NCBI GenBank assembly: GCA_002887195.1
Contig: PJAB01000848.1
Span: 1-19,830 of the forward strand
DNA from: Chrysochromulina parva
Lineage: Eukaryota; Haptophyta; Prymnesiales; Chrysochromulinaceae
Direction: 5' to 3'
DNA: 19,830 nucleotides
The notes beneath the pieces are model-generated. The model did not search any database and was not told where the DNA came from. It worked only from the letters and a program-made list of their open reading frames with translations. Each line of letters opens with the position of its first letter. Within the stretch, counting starts at the first letter, position 1. The position numbers were made by a program, and so were the translations under genes. This document shows, in pieces, positions 7,793 to 14,839 of the stretch.

Positions 7793-9094
7793 ATGCGGGT
7801 CCTTGCCTTCGCCATACTCGCAACCGCCACGGTGGCCGGCTTTCGCAGCCCATCGCTTTCGCAGGCATCTTGCAGCAGCCCACTCGAGCGTCCACCATCA
7901 CGGTCGATGATCTCAATGCTTGCAGTGCAGGCATCAACCAAGTCCACGACACCACCCTTCCTCTCTCTGTCGGTGGCAGAGCTTTCGGAGCAAATAGGTG
8001 GCAGCGGCCGTGCAAAAGCCGTCTGGGAGGCGCTGCGAAATGGCGAGGATCCACGCCTCTTGCCCGATTCCGGAAAGGCCGTCTCAGATTTCCTGCTCTC
8101 ACGCGACGTCACGCCGTCAACGGTGCAGCTGGTGAGCGGATCGGAGGATGGGACGACGAAGCTGCTTGTGAAGCTGCGAGATGGGCTTCAGGTCGAAACG
8201 GTGCTCATCCCTGTGCGCAAGAGGAGTCCGGACGACGCGGGCGGTACCACTCGGAAACCGACCACAGAGCGCACCACGCTGTGTGTCAGCTCTCAGGTTG
8301 GATGTGACCGCGGCTGCCAGTTTTGCGCGACGGGGACCATGGGGCTGGTCCGCAACTTGAGCGCGGACGAAATCCTGAGCCAGATGATCCATGGAGTGCG
8401 GGTGGCGCGTGAGTCGGGACTCCCACCCATCGGCAACGTCGTCTTCATGGGCCAGGGCGAGGCTGGGCGCAACGCCGAGGCGGTGGTGGCGGCTGCCACA
8501 GCCCTGACAGACCAAAACCGCTTCGGTCTGGCGAGGCAGAAGGTGACCATCTCGACTGTGGGAGTGGATGCCGCCTCGCTGGAAGCGCTTGCGCGAGCGC
8601 CTGCGATGCTCGCGTGGAGCGTGCATGCGGCCGATGCAGAGCTCCGAAGGCGCCTCGTCCCGACATCAAGGGCGCACTCTCCCGAGGAGCTCCGGGACGC
8701 GCTTGCAGACGCCCTGTCCACTCGGCCGGAGAAGGCGCGCACGCTCATGATTGCCGTCACGCTGCTCGCGGGGATCAATGACAGCCCGGAGCACGCGCAA
8801 CAGCTCGCCGAATTCCTCAGGCCGCTGCTCACAGTCGTAAAGAAGATCGCGGTCGATCTGATTCCGTACAACCCACACGACGGCGCGCCTGTTGAGTTCG
8901 AGAGGCCTGCCGATGAGCGCGTGTATGCCTTCTTGCAGCAGATTCGAGCGGCTTTCGAGGGCAGCACCGCTATGGGCTACGGCGTGTACGTCTCCGTGCG
9001 CGTGCCCAGGGGAGACGAAAAGATGGCGGCGTGCGGCCAATTGGTCACTTCGAGGCAGGCGATCGTTGACAGCGTCGCTGAGGTCGTGGAATGA
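7793..9094 (+). CDS. RlmN/Cfr-family radical SAM protein (RNA adenine C2-methyltransferase-like), probably plastid-targeted
   Basis: From the ATG at 7793 the product is 433 residues; the frame also has ATGs at 7718 and 7745. I chose 7793 because it begins with MRVLAFAILATATVAGF. That is a hydrophobic signal-like leader followed by a Phe at the probable cleavage point and a Ser-rich stretch, as in bipartite targeting to red complex plastids. The body follows RlmN throughout. CxxxCxxC (C171, C175, C178) binds the 4Fe-4S cluster. CVSSQVGC places C164 where RlmN has its resolving Cys, and AACGQL places C414 where RlmN carries its methyl-bearing Cys. WSVHA, NDSPEHAQQLAEFL and LIPYNP are further family landmarks. 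Bacterial RlmN methylates A2503 of 23S rRNA and A37 of some tRNAs, so a plastid or mitochondrial rRNA/tRNA is the natural target. Divergence is marked: GMGEP is GQGEA (220-224) and LSTSG is ISTVG. The core chemistry residues are intact, so activity is expected, but substrate could differ. Confidence 0.88.
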   Translation: MRVLAFAILATATVAGFRSPSLSQASCSSPLERPPSRSMISMLAVQASTKSTTPPFLSLSVAELSEQIGGSGRAKAVWEALRNGEDPRLLPDSGKAVSDFLLSRDVTPSTVQLVSGSEDGTTKLLVKLRDGLQVETVLIPVRKRSPDDAGGTTRKPTTERTTLCVSSQVGCDRGCQFCATGTMGLVRNLSADEILSQMIHGVRVARESGLPPIGNVVFMGQGEAGRNAEAVVAAATALTDQNRFGLARQKVTISTVGVDAASLEALARAPAMLAWSVHAADAELRRRLVPTSRAHSPEELRDALADALSTRPEKARTLMIAVTLLAGINDSPEHAQQLAEFLRPLLTVVKKIAVDLIPYNPHDGAPVEFERPADERVYAFLQQIRAAFEGSTAMGYGVYVSVRVPRGDEKMAACGQLVTSRQAIVDSVAEVVE

Positions 9095-9593
9095 TGGCAT
9101 CTTAGCCATGCTTCCATCGAAGGACTCGCTTCATGAGGGATGCGGCAAGCGTTCGTCTCGTGGCGTATAGCCCGCTCGTCGTGCGAAGCAGCGCGTTTCA
9201 CGCCAGGTGCCCAGGGTCGTGAACTCGGGGGCCACGGCAGGTGTGGTCCGGTGCATTTTCAGCTGTAGCTAATTACAACTGCCCAACTGCCGCCACTGCT
9301 AAAGACACGCCATGACACGCTAAAAGGTTAGAAATTGCTCACGCGCTCTCGCTCGGCTAACATCGCTCTCTAGTAAGAAGCGCCGCGCTCCCATAATGGC
9401 GGCCCATTCGATCTGGGTGGGCGGGATGGTCACATTCCCTCGTATCTGAAGCTCCCTTGGCTGTGCCGTGCATGGCTGGCCTCGTCGCTGCTGCATGGTA
9501 CATGCACTGGTTGCATGGTAGCAAGGCACTGGGTCGCACCGCGTCTCACTGTCATCATGCTGTCACATTCTGCACATGTGGGGAGGATTTGGC
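9095..9593. other. Intergenic region between convergent genes
   Basis: This 499-bp stretch separates the 3' ends of the radical SAM gene (plus) and the two-module gene (minus). Small frames here lack recognisable domains and codon patterns like the neighbours. I see no RNA gene or strong repeat; it should hold the two 3' UTRs. Confidence 0.5.
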
Positions 9594-10412
9594 TCACCAA
9601 CCAGTCTCACCGCCAACTACCACGTCGCCCTCCGCATCCGTCCTCATCGTGTGCGGCACGACCGAGGCGCTCATCGGGAACTCGACTGGCGCGGTGTTGA
9701 CGACGCGGACGACGTTGCCCGAGCCCGGCGTCACCAGGAAGCAGAAGAATGGCCGGTCGAGGCCGTCTTCGGTGTAGAGCTCAATGACCTGCTTGTTGTT
9801 GTTGGGACCCTGCAGCAGCTCGATGCGCGCGTTGAGCGGGCGGCCGTCGGTCTTAAGTAGCACCTGCACGCTCTCCACGTTCGGGTCGAACGGGTAAGTG
9901 CGGAGCGCGCCACCCTGGATGGTCGTCAGCGAAGAGAGGCAGTCGTTGGACGGCTGGTCGACCATATCGGCAACCACGTTGGCCGAGATAGGGAACTCGA
10001 TCTGTCCGATGTTGCGCACCGCCACGGTGTTGGGTCCGCGCGGTGTCTCGATCACCGCCGAAAAGGGGCGCAACTGACCGTTCTCCACGTATACCCGCAT
10101 CTTGCAGGGCGTGTTGTCGGGCCCGTGCCATAGCTCGATATCGGCATCGAGTGGGCGACCATCGGTGCTGAGGACGACCTGCACCTGTTCCACCGCCGGT
10201 GAGCGGTACGACCAAGTGCGGAGCGAGCCACCCTGAACCAGAATCGACGAGTCCGTGATCGGAGGTGCCCTGGCTGGCACGATACCGCCGGTGACGTGAG
10301 CCGCTCTGCCGACCGCAGCGATCGGCGCCATTTGCATCACGGGCGGCGCCACGCGCGCCACGCGCGCTACGTTGAGGCTCGGCACAAGCAGGTAAGGGAG
10401 GGTGAGCGCCAT
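9594..10412 (-). CDS. Protein of unknown function built from two tandem ~88-residue modules
   Basis: The ATG at 10412 gives 272 residues (the open frame extends to a GTG at 10421). Residues 59-147 and 165-252 are clearly two copies of one module. Both read QGG(S/A)LRT(W/Y), then V(Q)VxL(S/K)TDGRPL(D/N)A, IEL...GP(D/N)N, a strand with VY/LY..(N/D)G, RPF, a TPxGxN-like turn, VxVxN and EFP(I/M)SA. The alternating hydrophobic pattern and paired Gly turns predict an all-beta sandwich or barrel. The first 58 residues contain a moderately hydrophobic start (MALTLPYLLVPSL) and Ala/Pro-rich sequence, possibly a leader for an organelle. I do not recognise the domain with a named function; similar sequences are, to my knowledge, found as conserved hypotheticals in photosynthetic protists. 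No catalytic residues stand out; the conserved DGRPL(D/N)A and GP(D/N)N loops are the likely functional surface. Confidence 0.78.
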   Translation of the reverse strand: MALTLPYLLVPSLNVARVARVAPPVMQMAPIAAVGRAAHVTGGIVPARAPPITDSSILVQGGSLRTWSYRSPAVEQVQVVLSTDGRPLDADIELWHGPDNTPCKMRVYVENGQLRPFSAVIETPRGPNTVAVRNIGQIEFPISANVVADMVDQPSNDCLSSLTTIQGGALRTYPFDPNVESVQVLLKTDGRPLNARIELLQGPNNNKQVIELYTEDGLDRPFFCFLVTPGSGNVVRVVNTAPVEFPMSASVVPHTMRTDAEGDVVVGGETGW

Positions 10413-11019
10413 GTGGGACACGGGAAATCAGAGAATGTTGTCTGATTTTCTCGATTTTCTTCGAAACGTCAATCAGGGCTCGGAGATGCACGTTCAGATA
10501 CTGCGAGATGCATGTGAAGTTCGCGCACCAAGTGTCAGTGGAAGTACGTACCTAGATCGTGAAACCAAGTGTCAGTTTTTGTCCTAAGAGAGGGGTCTTG
10601 ACACAATGTTTCGTCTAGGTACGTCTAAAATTAGCGAGCCGTAACACCTCTGTCACGCACATGCTGTCACGCCCCTGCCTGTCCCCTGGGCCCCTGTTGG
10701 GCACGCGTGGGTGGGCCAGAGCCCCAGACGGGACGCGGGAGAGCGGGACGCGGCGTCACCTGGAGGTACTAAGACCGCGGTTTAGAGTACACCTACACGT
10801 GCCCGCGTGCGCGACCGCGAGCTTCTCGGCGCTCGGCGGTCGAGGGGGAGGTCGGGCCGGGTCCAGCCCTCACCGGACCTGGGGCTGGGCAAACCTCTAA
10901 CCTTACTCTAACCTGGGCGCTGGGGCGTCAGCGCCGAGTGGATGACGGTATAAAAAAAACGCGAATCGCTCTACTCCGCTCAAACGTACCCCCTCCCAAC
11001 CCCCCCCCACGGAACGGAC
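10413..11019. other. Intergenic region with direct and inverted repeats
   Basis: This 607-bp stretch lies between the start of the two-module gene and the 3' end of the scramblase gene, both on the minus strand. It therefore holds the promoter of the former and the terminator of the latter. The left part has a paired 13-bp direct repeat and a 10-bp inverted repeat (10527-10624). A GC-rich stretch (10660-10880) has no credible ORF. A TATAAAA motif (10949-10955) on the plus strand has no recognisable plus-strand gene after it. Confidence 0.5.
10527..10624. repeat. 13-bp direct repeat pair and overlapping 10-bp inverted repeat
   Basis: ACCAAGTGTCAGT occurs at 10527-10539 and at 10564-10576. ACGTACCTAG (10546-10555) and CTAGGTACGT (10615-10624) are perfect reverse complements 59 bases apart, enclosing the second direct copy. 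The cluster lies 115-212 bp upstream of the start of the minus-strand two-module gene. Confidence 0.65.
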
Positions 11020-12135
11020 TCACTGGTCGGCCATGAAGCCGGTGCCACCAGCGCCTGCTCCGGCGCTCCTGCCTCCGCTGCCGCGCAGTGTGCACGGTAA
11101 GAGGCAGCCGCCGCAGTGGACAAGGCACAGCGTGCAACCGTTGGCGTCGCAGCACGCGCCGTCGCGCTCAAAGTACATGTAATCGGCGAGGAGCAAGGTG
11201 CCCAGCAGCAACGCCTTCTGATGCGCCAAAAGTTGCGCGGCGGGCGGCAACTCAAGCGTGTACACGTCCGCGTCGGTGACTGCCTCTCGGAGATTACCGG
11301 CGAGATCGGTGGGCTTCCGCTTCACGATGCGCCCGAGCGAGCCCTCGACCACATGGCCACCGACGGCGGCGGCCGGCGCGATCGAAAACTTGGTCGACCT
11401 ACAGAGCTCGAGGCAGCCGCCGAAGAGGCAAGGGCCCTTGACTGTCGCGAGCGAGCGGAAGCCGGTGGGCTGCCGCTCCATGACGGTCAGCGTGGGCGTC
11501 AAGCCGCCTGCCAAAAAGGGCTGCGTTGCAAAGCCGACGCAGCGCGGGTTGGTGGTCCTGATGCCACCGGCGCTCACGTCGGCCGAGAGGGCGCCCGCGT
11601 GCATGTACATGCCATCCTTACAGGGATCGCTGCACGCGACGCAGCACAGGCACGGCTTGGCGAGCATGCAACCCGGCCTCTCGAGCGTCAGCACTGTGCC
11701 GAGCGTGTCCACATCCACCATGTGCGAGAGCATCGGATTGAGTCCGGCGGCGGCCTTGAGCTCGAGGAAGAGGCTGTGGTAGGGTGCGCAGCAGTAGCGC
11801 GGAACACAGTCCGAGCGCTCCTTGGCGATGAACAGATGCATGCCCGTGACGCCGTCGTACACGTCGTAGATGTTGGAGCGTTCGCACGCCGGGCAGAGCC
11901 CCTCGGTCAGGCTCGGCCGCTGCATGATCGTGTAAGTGTCCGTCGCATGCAGCAGCGAGGCCGTCATCTCATCAATACCGAGAGCGTCGTGCACGCGGCC
12001 GCCGACAGGAATGCCAGCAGCGACGGGCACGAAGCCACCAAAATGAAACGCGTCCGAGGGCAGCGACTGATACAGCGGCTGCGCGACCGCCACCGGCGAC
12101 GCGTTGGACTTGGATCCGCCACCGCCGAACATCAT
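11020..12135 (-). CDS. Phospholipid scramblase family protein, Cys-rich
   Basis: Starting at the tandem ATGs at 12135/12132 the product is 371 residues; the frame stays open upstream to 12282 but without an ATG. The scramblase fold is recognisable by its ordered landmarks. These are NIYDVYDGVTGMHLFIAKE (88-106), RYCC (113-116), LTLERPGC (149-156) and a Cys cluster CLCCVACSDPC (162-172) resembling the family's palmitoylation motif. Next come TVKGPC (231-236), then SLGRIVK (266-272). The most diagnostic part is VTDADVYTLELP...HQKALLLGTLLLADYMYFE (286-323), matching the calcium-binding-like acidic segment and the C-terminal helix. Scramblases move lipids between bilayer leaflets or act as membrane-associated signalling proteins. 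After the usual MYFE end there is an added tail with CCDANGCTLC and CGGCLLPC, then a Gly/Ala/Ser-rich end. The N-terminus (MMFGGGGSKS) is unlike the Pro-rich N-terminus of animal members. Intronless. Confidence 0.85.
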   Translation of the reverse strand: MMFGGGGSKSNASPVAVAQPLYQSLPSDAFHFGGFVPVAAGIPVGGRVHDALGIDEMTASLLHATDTYTIMQRPSLTEGLCPACERSNIYDVYDGVTGMHLFIAKERSDCVPRYCCAPYHSLFLELKAAAGLNPMLSHMVDVDTLGTVLTLERPGCMLAKPCLCCVACSDPCKDGMYMHAGALSADVSAGGIRTTNPRCVGFATQPFLAGGLTPTLTVMERQPTGFRSLATVKGPCLFGGCLELCRSTKFSIAPAAAVGGHVVEGSLGRIVKRKPTDLAGNLREAVTDADVYTLELPPAAQLLAHQKALLLGTLLLADYMYFERDGACCDANGCTLCLVHCGGCLLPCTLRGSGGRSAGAGAGGTGFMADQ

Positions 12136-12351
12136 ATGGGGATAAAAGCACGCGGAAGCCGGCCGCAGAAGCCTATGCCTCCTCAGGCTCGCGTGTGCAT
12201 GCGTTACGTGCGTACCGCCAAACCCTGTGCGCTGAAGTGTGAAGAGCCTCTGTTTTTTGGCCCTCAATACTTGGAGAGACACTCGGCACGCGACCTAACA
12301 CCTATCCTGTAGGCTATTCTACGTTCTAAGTTAGAGCCACATGCTTGAATC

Positions 12352-14023
12352 TCACACGCAGGTATCATGTCGAGCACGCGCGGCGGCGGGGCGCCGCCAC
12401 GCGACGTCCCACTCGATGCCTGGCTGGCCCTCGAGCCAGTAGAGCGCCCTAAAGAGTTGAGACAGAACAGGGTCGAGGGATACAGGGGCAAGGGGAGGGG
12501 CGAGGCAGGGCTCCAGCGAGGCGGTGGGCTCGGGGCCATCCTGAGCTTTCGCACCGTCCGGAGCACAAACGCTTTCATGAGCGGACGCGCCGTCCTGAGC
12601 ATCCGCGCCGTCCTGATCATAGGCGCCGTTATGAGCCTCCGCGCCGTGCTGAGCTCCCACGCCGTCCTGAGCACCCTCGTCGCCGTGCCCTAGTGGGTCG
12701 CAGTGGAGGAGCGTCACAACACGCCCGTGCGCGGCCGCCTCGGCCCGCCCGTCCGGCCATTGCATGCTGGCCAACGTCGCGTCCACGCACGCGGCTTGCT
12801 GGGCGGCTTCGCATGGGAAGGTCGGATGAGCGGTGCGCCCGCGCGTGCGCTCGAGGAGCACCGCACGATGGCGCGCGCTCAGCACTGCGCGCACGGTTAT
12901 GTCGGGTGCGTCGGTTACGTCGGTTACGTTGTGTCCGTCGGGTGCGTCGGTTACGTCGGTTACGTCGGTTACGTCGGGTGCGCCGGTTACGTCGGTTACG
13001 TCGGTTACGTCGGGTGCGCCGGCGCCAGGTTCGAAGCTGACCACAACGACGCGTGACGCGCGGAGCCGCGCCGTCCAGCCCGCGCGAGCCTCGCGGCTCG
13101 AATTCGCAGAGTCGTACACGGCCACCCGACCGTTGGCCGCGGCCACTTCCAGCTGCGCACACGCCGCGGCATGCGCCTGGCGCTTGGCCGCTCCGACGCC
13201 GGCGCCGCCGGCACGGCACGCGCTGAAGAGAACGTCCCGCTCTACGATGGTCAACGTGCCGACCGGCATGGTCGTGAGCATGGCCGCGCAGAGCGTAGTC
13301 TTCCCAGAGCCGGCAGGGCCCACTGGCAGCACAAGCGCCCTCGGGCGCCGAAGCAGCAGCAGCGCGCTGCCGGTGAATGCTGTCTGTGGGAAGTGGTCGA
13401 AACGCGCTGCGTCGGCGACGGCGAAGCCATAATCTCCCGAGAGCAGATCGAGTAGATCGTTCACGGCCGTCGCGTCGCAGCACCCGACGTACACGAGGAG
13501 CTTGAGAGGCAGGGAGCGTAGCGCGGCACACATGGCGCGGCCTAGACCTCGACGGCCCGCCGACACGAGCGCGAAGCTCCCGTCCTCGCCCGCGCCCGCG
13601 AGGGGAAGCGTCGAGATGAGCGAGACTGTCGCGGCGCCCTTAGGGCACAGACGCGCGCGGATGTCAGCCGAAGTGGCGGCGGCAGCGACGGCGGTGCTGG
13701 CGGGCGTGGCGGCGTCGTCGGCGGTAGCACGCGGCGCGCCGCTCCGCAGCCGGGCAATATTCGCGATGAGGTCGGCGTGTGCATTCGAGCAGTGCGTGAC
13801 CGCATGCAGTGCCGGCGGTGGCCGCTCCGCCGCCTGAAGCCCATCTGTCGGCGTTGGCTTGGACTGGTCAGGGTTGGCTTGGTCAGGGTTGGCTTGGTCA
13901 GCATGGGCTTGGAGCGGCCGCTCCGCCTCAAGCCAATTTGCCAGTAGGCCAACGAACAAGTTGACGTCACGACCGAGCACCAACGCGTGTGCACTTGAAC
14001 GAACGATGCTCGTCGCAGCGGCA

Positions 14024-14063
<40 letters not shown>

Positions 14064-14691
14064 GCAAGAGTGGCGCGGCTGAGCTCGCCGGCGGCTCGGG
14101 CACGTGCGGCGCGACACCGAGCCACCAGCTCAGGCGGCGCACCATCGCGCTCGCCGTCGCCGGGTTGACTTGCGACAGCGTCTCAGGGCCTATGAGATAC
14201 GTACAGGAGGGCGGATGCTCCTCGATCAGCCGCGCGTCGCCAAAGAGAGGCACGCATGCGGCGGCCTTGTCGGGACGCGCCGCGCTCGACGCCAGCTGGA
14301 AGCACGCACTCACGGCCGAGCCATCAACGGCGGCACGCACATAGCTCTCAAAGGCCGTGAGCTCCGCCGTCCAGATGGGATCGAAGGCCAACGTGCTCGC
14401 GCCCGCTTCCCCAGAGACCTGCAGTATGAGTTTGAGCTGCAGCGCTCCCGATCGGCTCGCTCGCACCGTCAGCTCGCGCCAAAAGCCACGTGGCATCGCC
14501 GAGTGCTCCTCGACCCACTCGGCGACCGCTGCAGCCACGCGCTTCACGTTCGGCATGCCGAGGTTGTCGGCCGCGATGGCAGCACGCGTGAGGACACCGT
14601 ACACCATGCGAGAACGGTAATGCGAGGTTGGCGAAGGCTCGAGCCGCACTGCCTCGAGTGCTTCGCGGAGGAGGAGAAGGGCGTCGCGCAT
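12352..14691 (-). CDS. Fusion of degenerate TrmA/TRM2-like (RNA m5U methyltransferase) domain with a polynucleotide-kinase-like P-loop domain
   Basis: The ATG at 14691 gives 779 residues; an open frame to 14712 starts only with GTG. Residues about 1-449 follow the TrmA family order: SPTSHYRSRMVY (20-31), an N-strand region, IGPETLSQVN (167-176, the family's PxxFxQxN), a Rossmann-like part, then GLGRAMCAALRSLP, LLVYVGCC (398-405) and FPQT (434-437). The nucleophile Cys of YVSCNP is retained (C404), but N and P are replaced. The DPPR motif reads SAGR, the glycine-rich YCGxG SAM loop is not recognisable (LGRDVNLFVG), and the late HVE base is absent. Residues 457-466 (VGPAGSGKTT) open a kinase with ERD (484-486), YDSANSSREAR and RTRGRTAHPTF. 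This pattern resembles the Pnkp/tRNA-ligase kinase lid. Low-complexity inserts include 16 Ala (211-226), DQANP units, DVT units inside the kinase, and GAQDG-like units at the C-terminus. A role in RNA binding or end-repair is inferred; methyl transfer is doubtful. Confidence 0.7.
12536..12684 (-). repeat. 18-bp in-frame minisatellite coding GAxAQD-type repeats
   Basis: The core CGCCGTCCTGAGC recurs with 18-bp periodicity (clear from about 12588 to 12673, more degenerate to the left). It encodes a six-residue unit rich in Gly, Ala, Gln and Asp near the C-terminus of the fusion protein. The period is a multiple of three, so unit gain or loss keeps the frame. Confidence 0.75.
12899..13024 (-). 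repeat. 9-bp in-frame minisatellite coding DVT/DAP repeats inside the kinase domain
   Basis: GGTTACGTC units alternate with GGGTGCGTC/GGGTGCGCC units in a higher-order pattern of about 36 bp. On the minus strand they encode DVT repeated two or three times followed by (D/G)AP. The array sits between the kinase strand VVVSFEPG and the lid segment. Confidence 0.85.
13862..13905 (-). repeat. 15-bp in-frame repeat coding DQANP
   Basis: GTCAGGGTTGGCTTG is repeated about two and a half times in the TrmA-like half. It encodes DQANPDQANPDQSKP in a linker after the position expected for the SAM-binding loop. Confidence 0.8.
14014..14061 (-). repeat. Trinucleotide (GCC)n run coding 16 alanines
   Basis: Forty-eight bases of GGC/AGC/CGC triplets on the plus strand read as 16 consecutive Ala codons on the minus strand, in the linker just before the degenerate Rossmann part of the TrmA-like domain. 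Confidence 0.9.
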
Positions 14692-14839
14692 GTGCGCTGT
14701 GAATGTTAACACGAAAAACGGGCAATAAATGAAACATTCAGTATTTTAACCTTCGGCGCGCCGCCTCAAACGTGTCGCAAAAGCCTACTGATTTAAATGG
14801 GTCACAAAGTTTCGTCATAGGACATCCGCGAAACCAAGG
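14692..14839. promoter_or_regulatory. Compact bidirectional promoter region (148 bp)
   Basis: The TrmA-kinase fusion (minus, ATG 14691) and the BTB gene (plus, ATG 14840) start back to back with only 148 bp between them. The region is AT-richer than the neighbours and includes AATAAATG (14725-14732) and TTTAAA (14792-14797). Both 5' UTRs and core promoters must fit here, unless unseen upstream exons exist. Confidence 0.55.

Noticed and set aside
8293..8967. 224-residue open frame on the minus strand
   Set aside because: It is antisense to the core of the radical SAM gene and has Ser/Ala/Arg low-complexity composition.
10949..10955. TATAAAA as a plus-strand promoter
   Set aside because: No plausible plus-strand gene follows; downstream DNA codes for the scramblase on the minus strand.
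11116..12312. 398-residue open frame on the plus strand
   Set aside because: It is antisense to the scramblase gene, rich in Arg, His and Ala without domain pattern; the minus strand carries the complete scramblase landmarks.
12693..13056. Frames encoding VGYVGYVG-type repeats on the plus strand
   Set aside because: They are the complement of the DVT minisatellite in the fusion gene; no start context or domain supports them.
13005..13531. Arg-rich frames on the minus strand in the fusion gene region
   Set aside because: They are out-of-frame readings of the kinase coding sequence.
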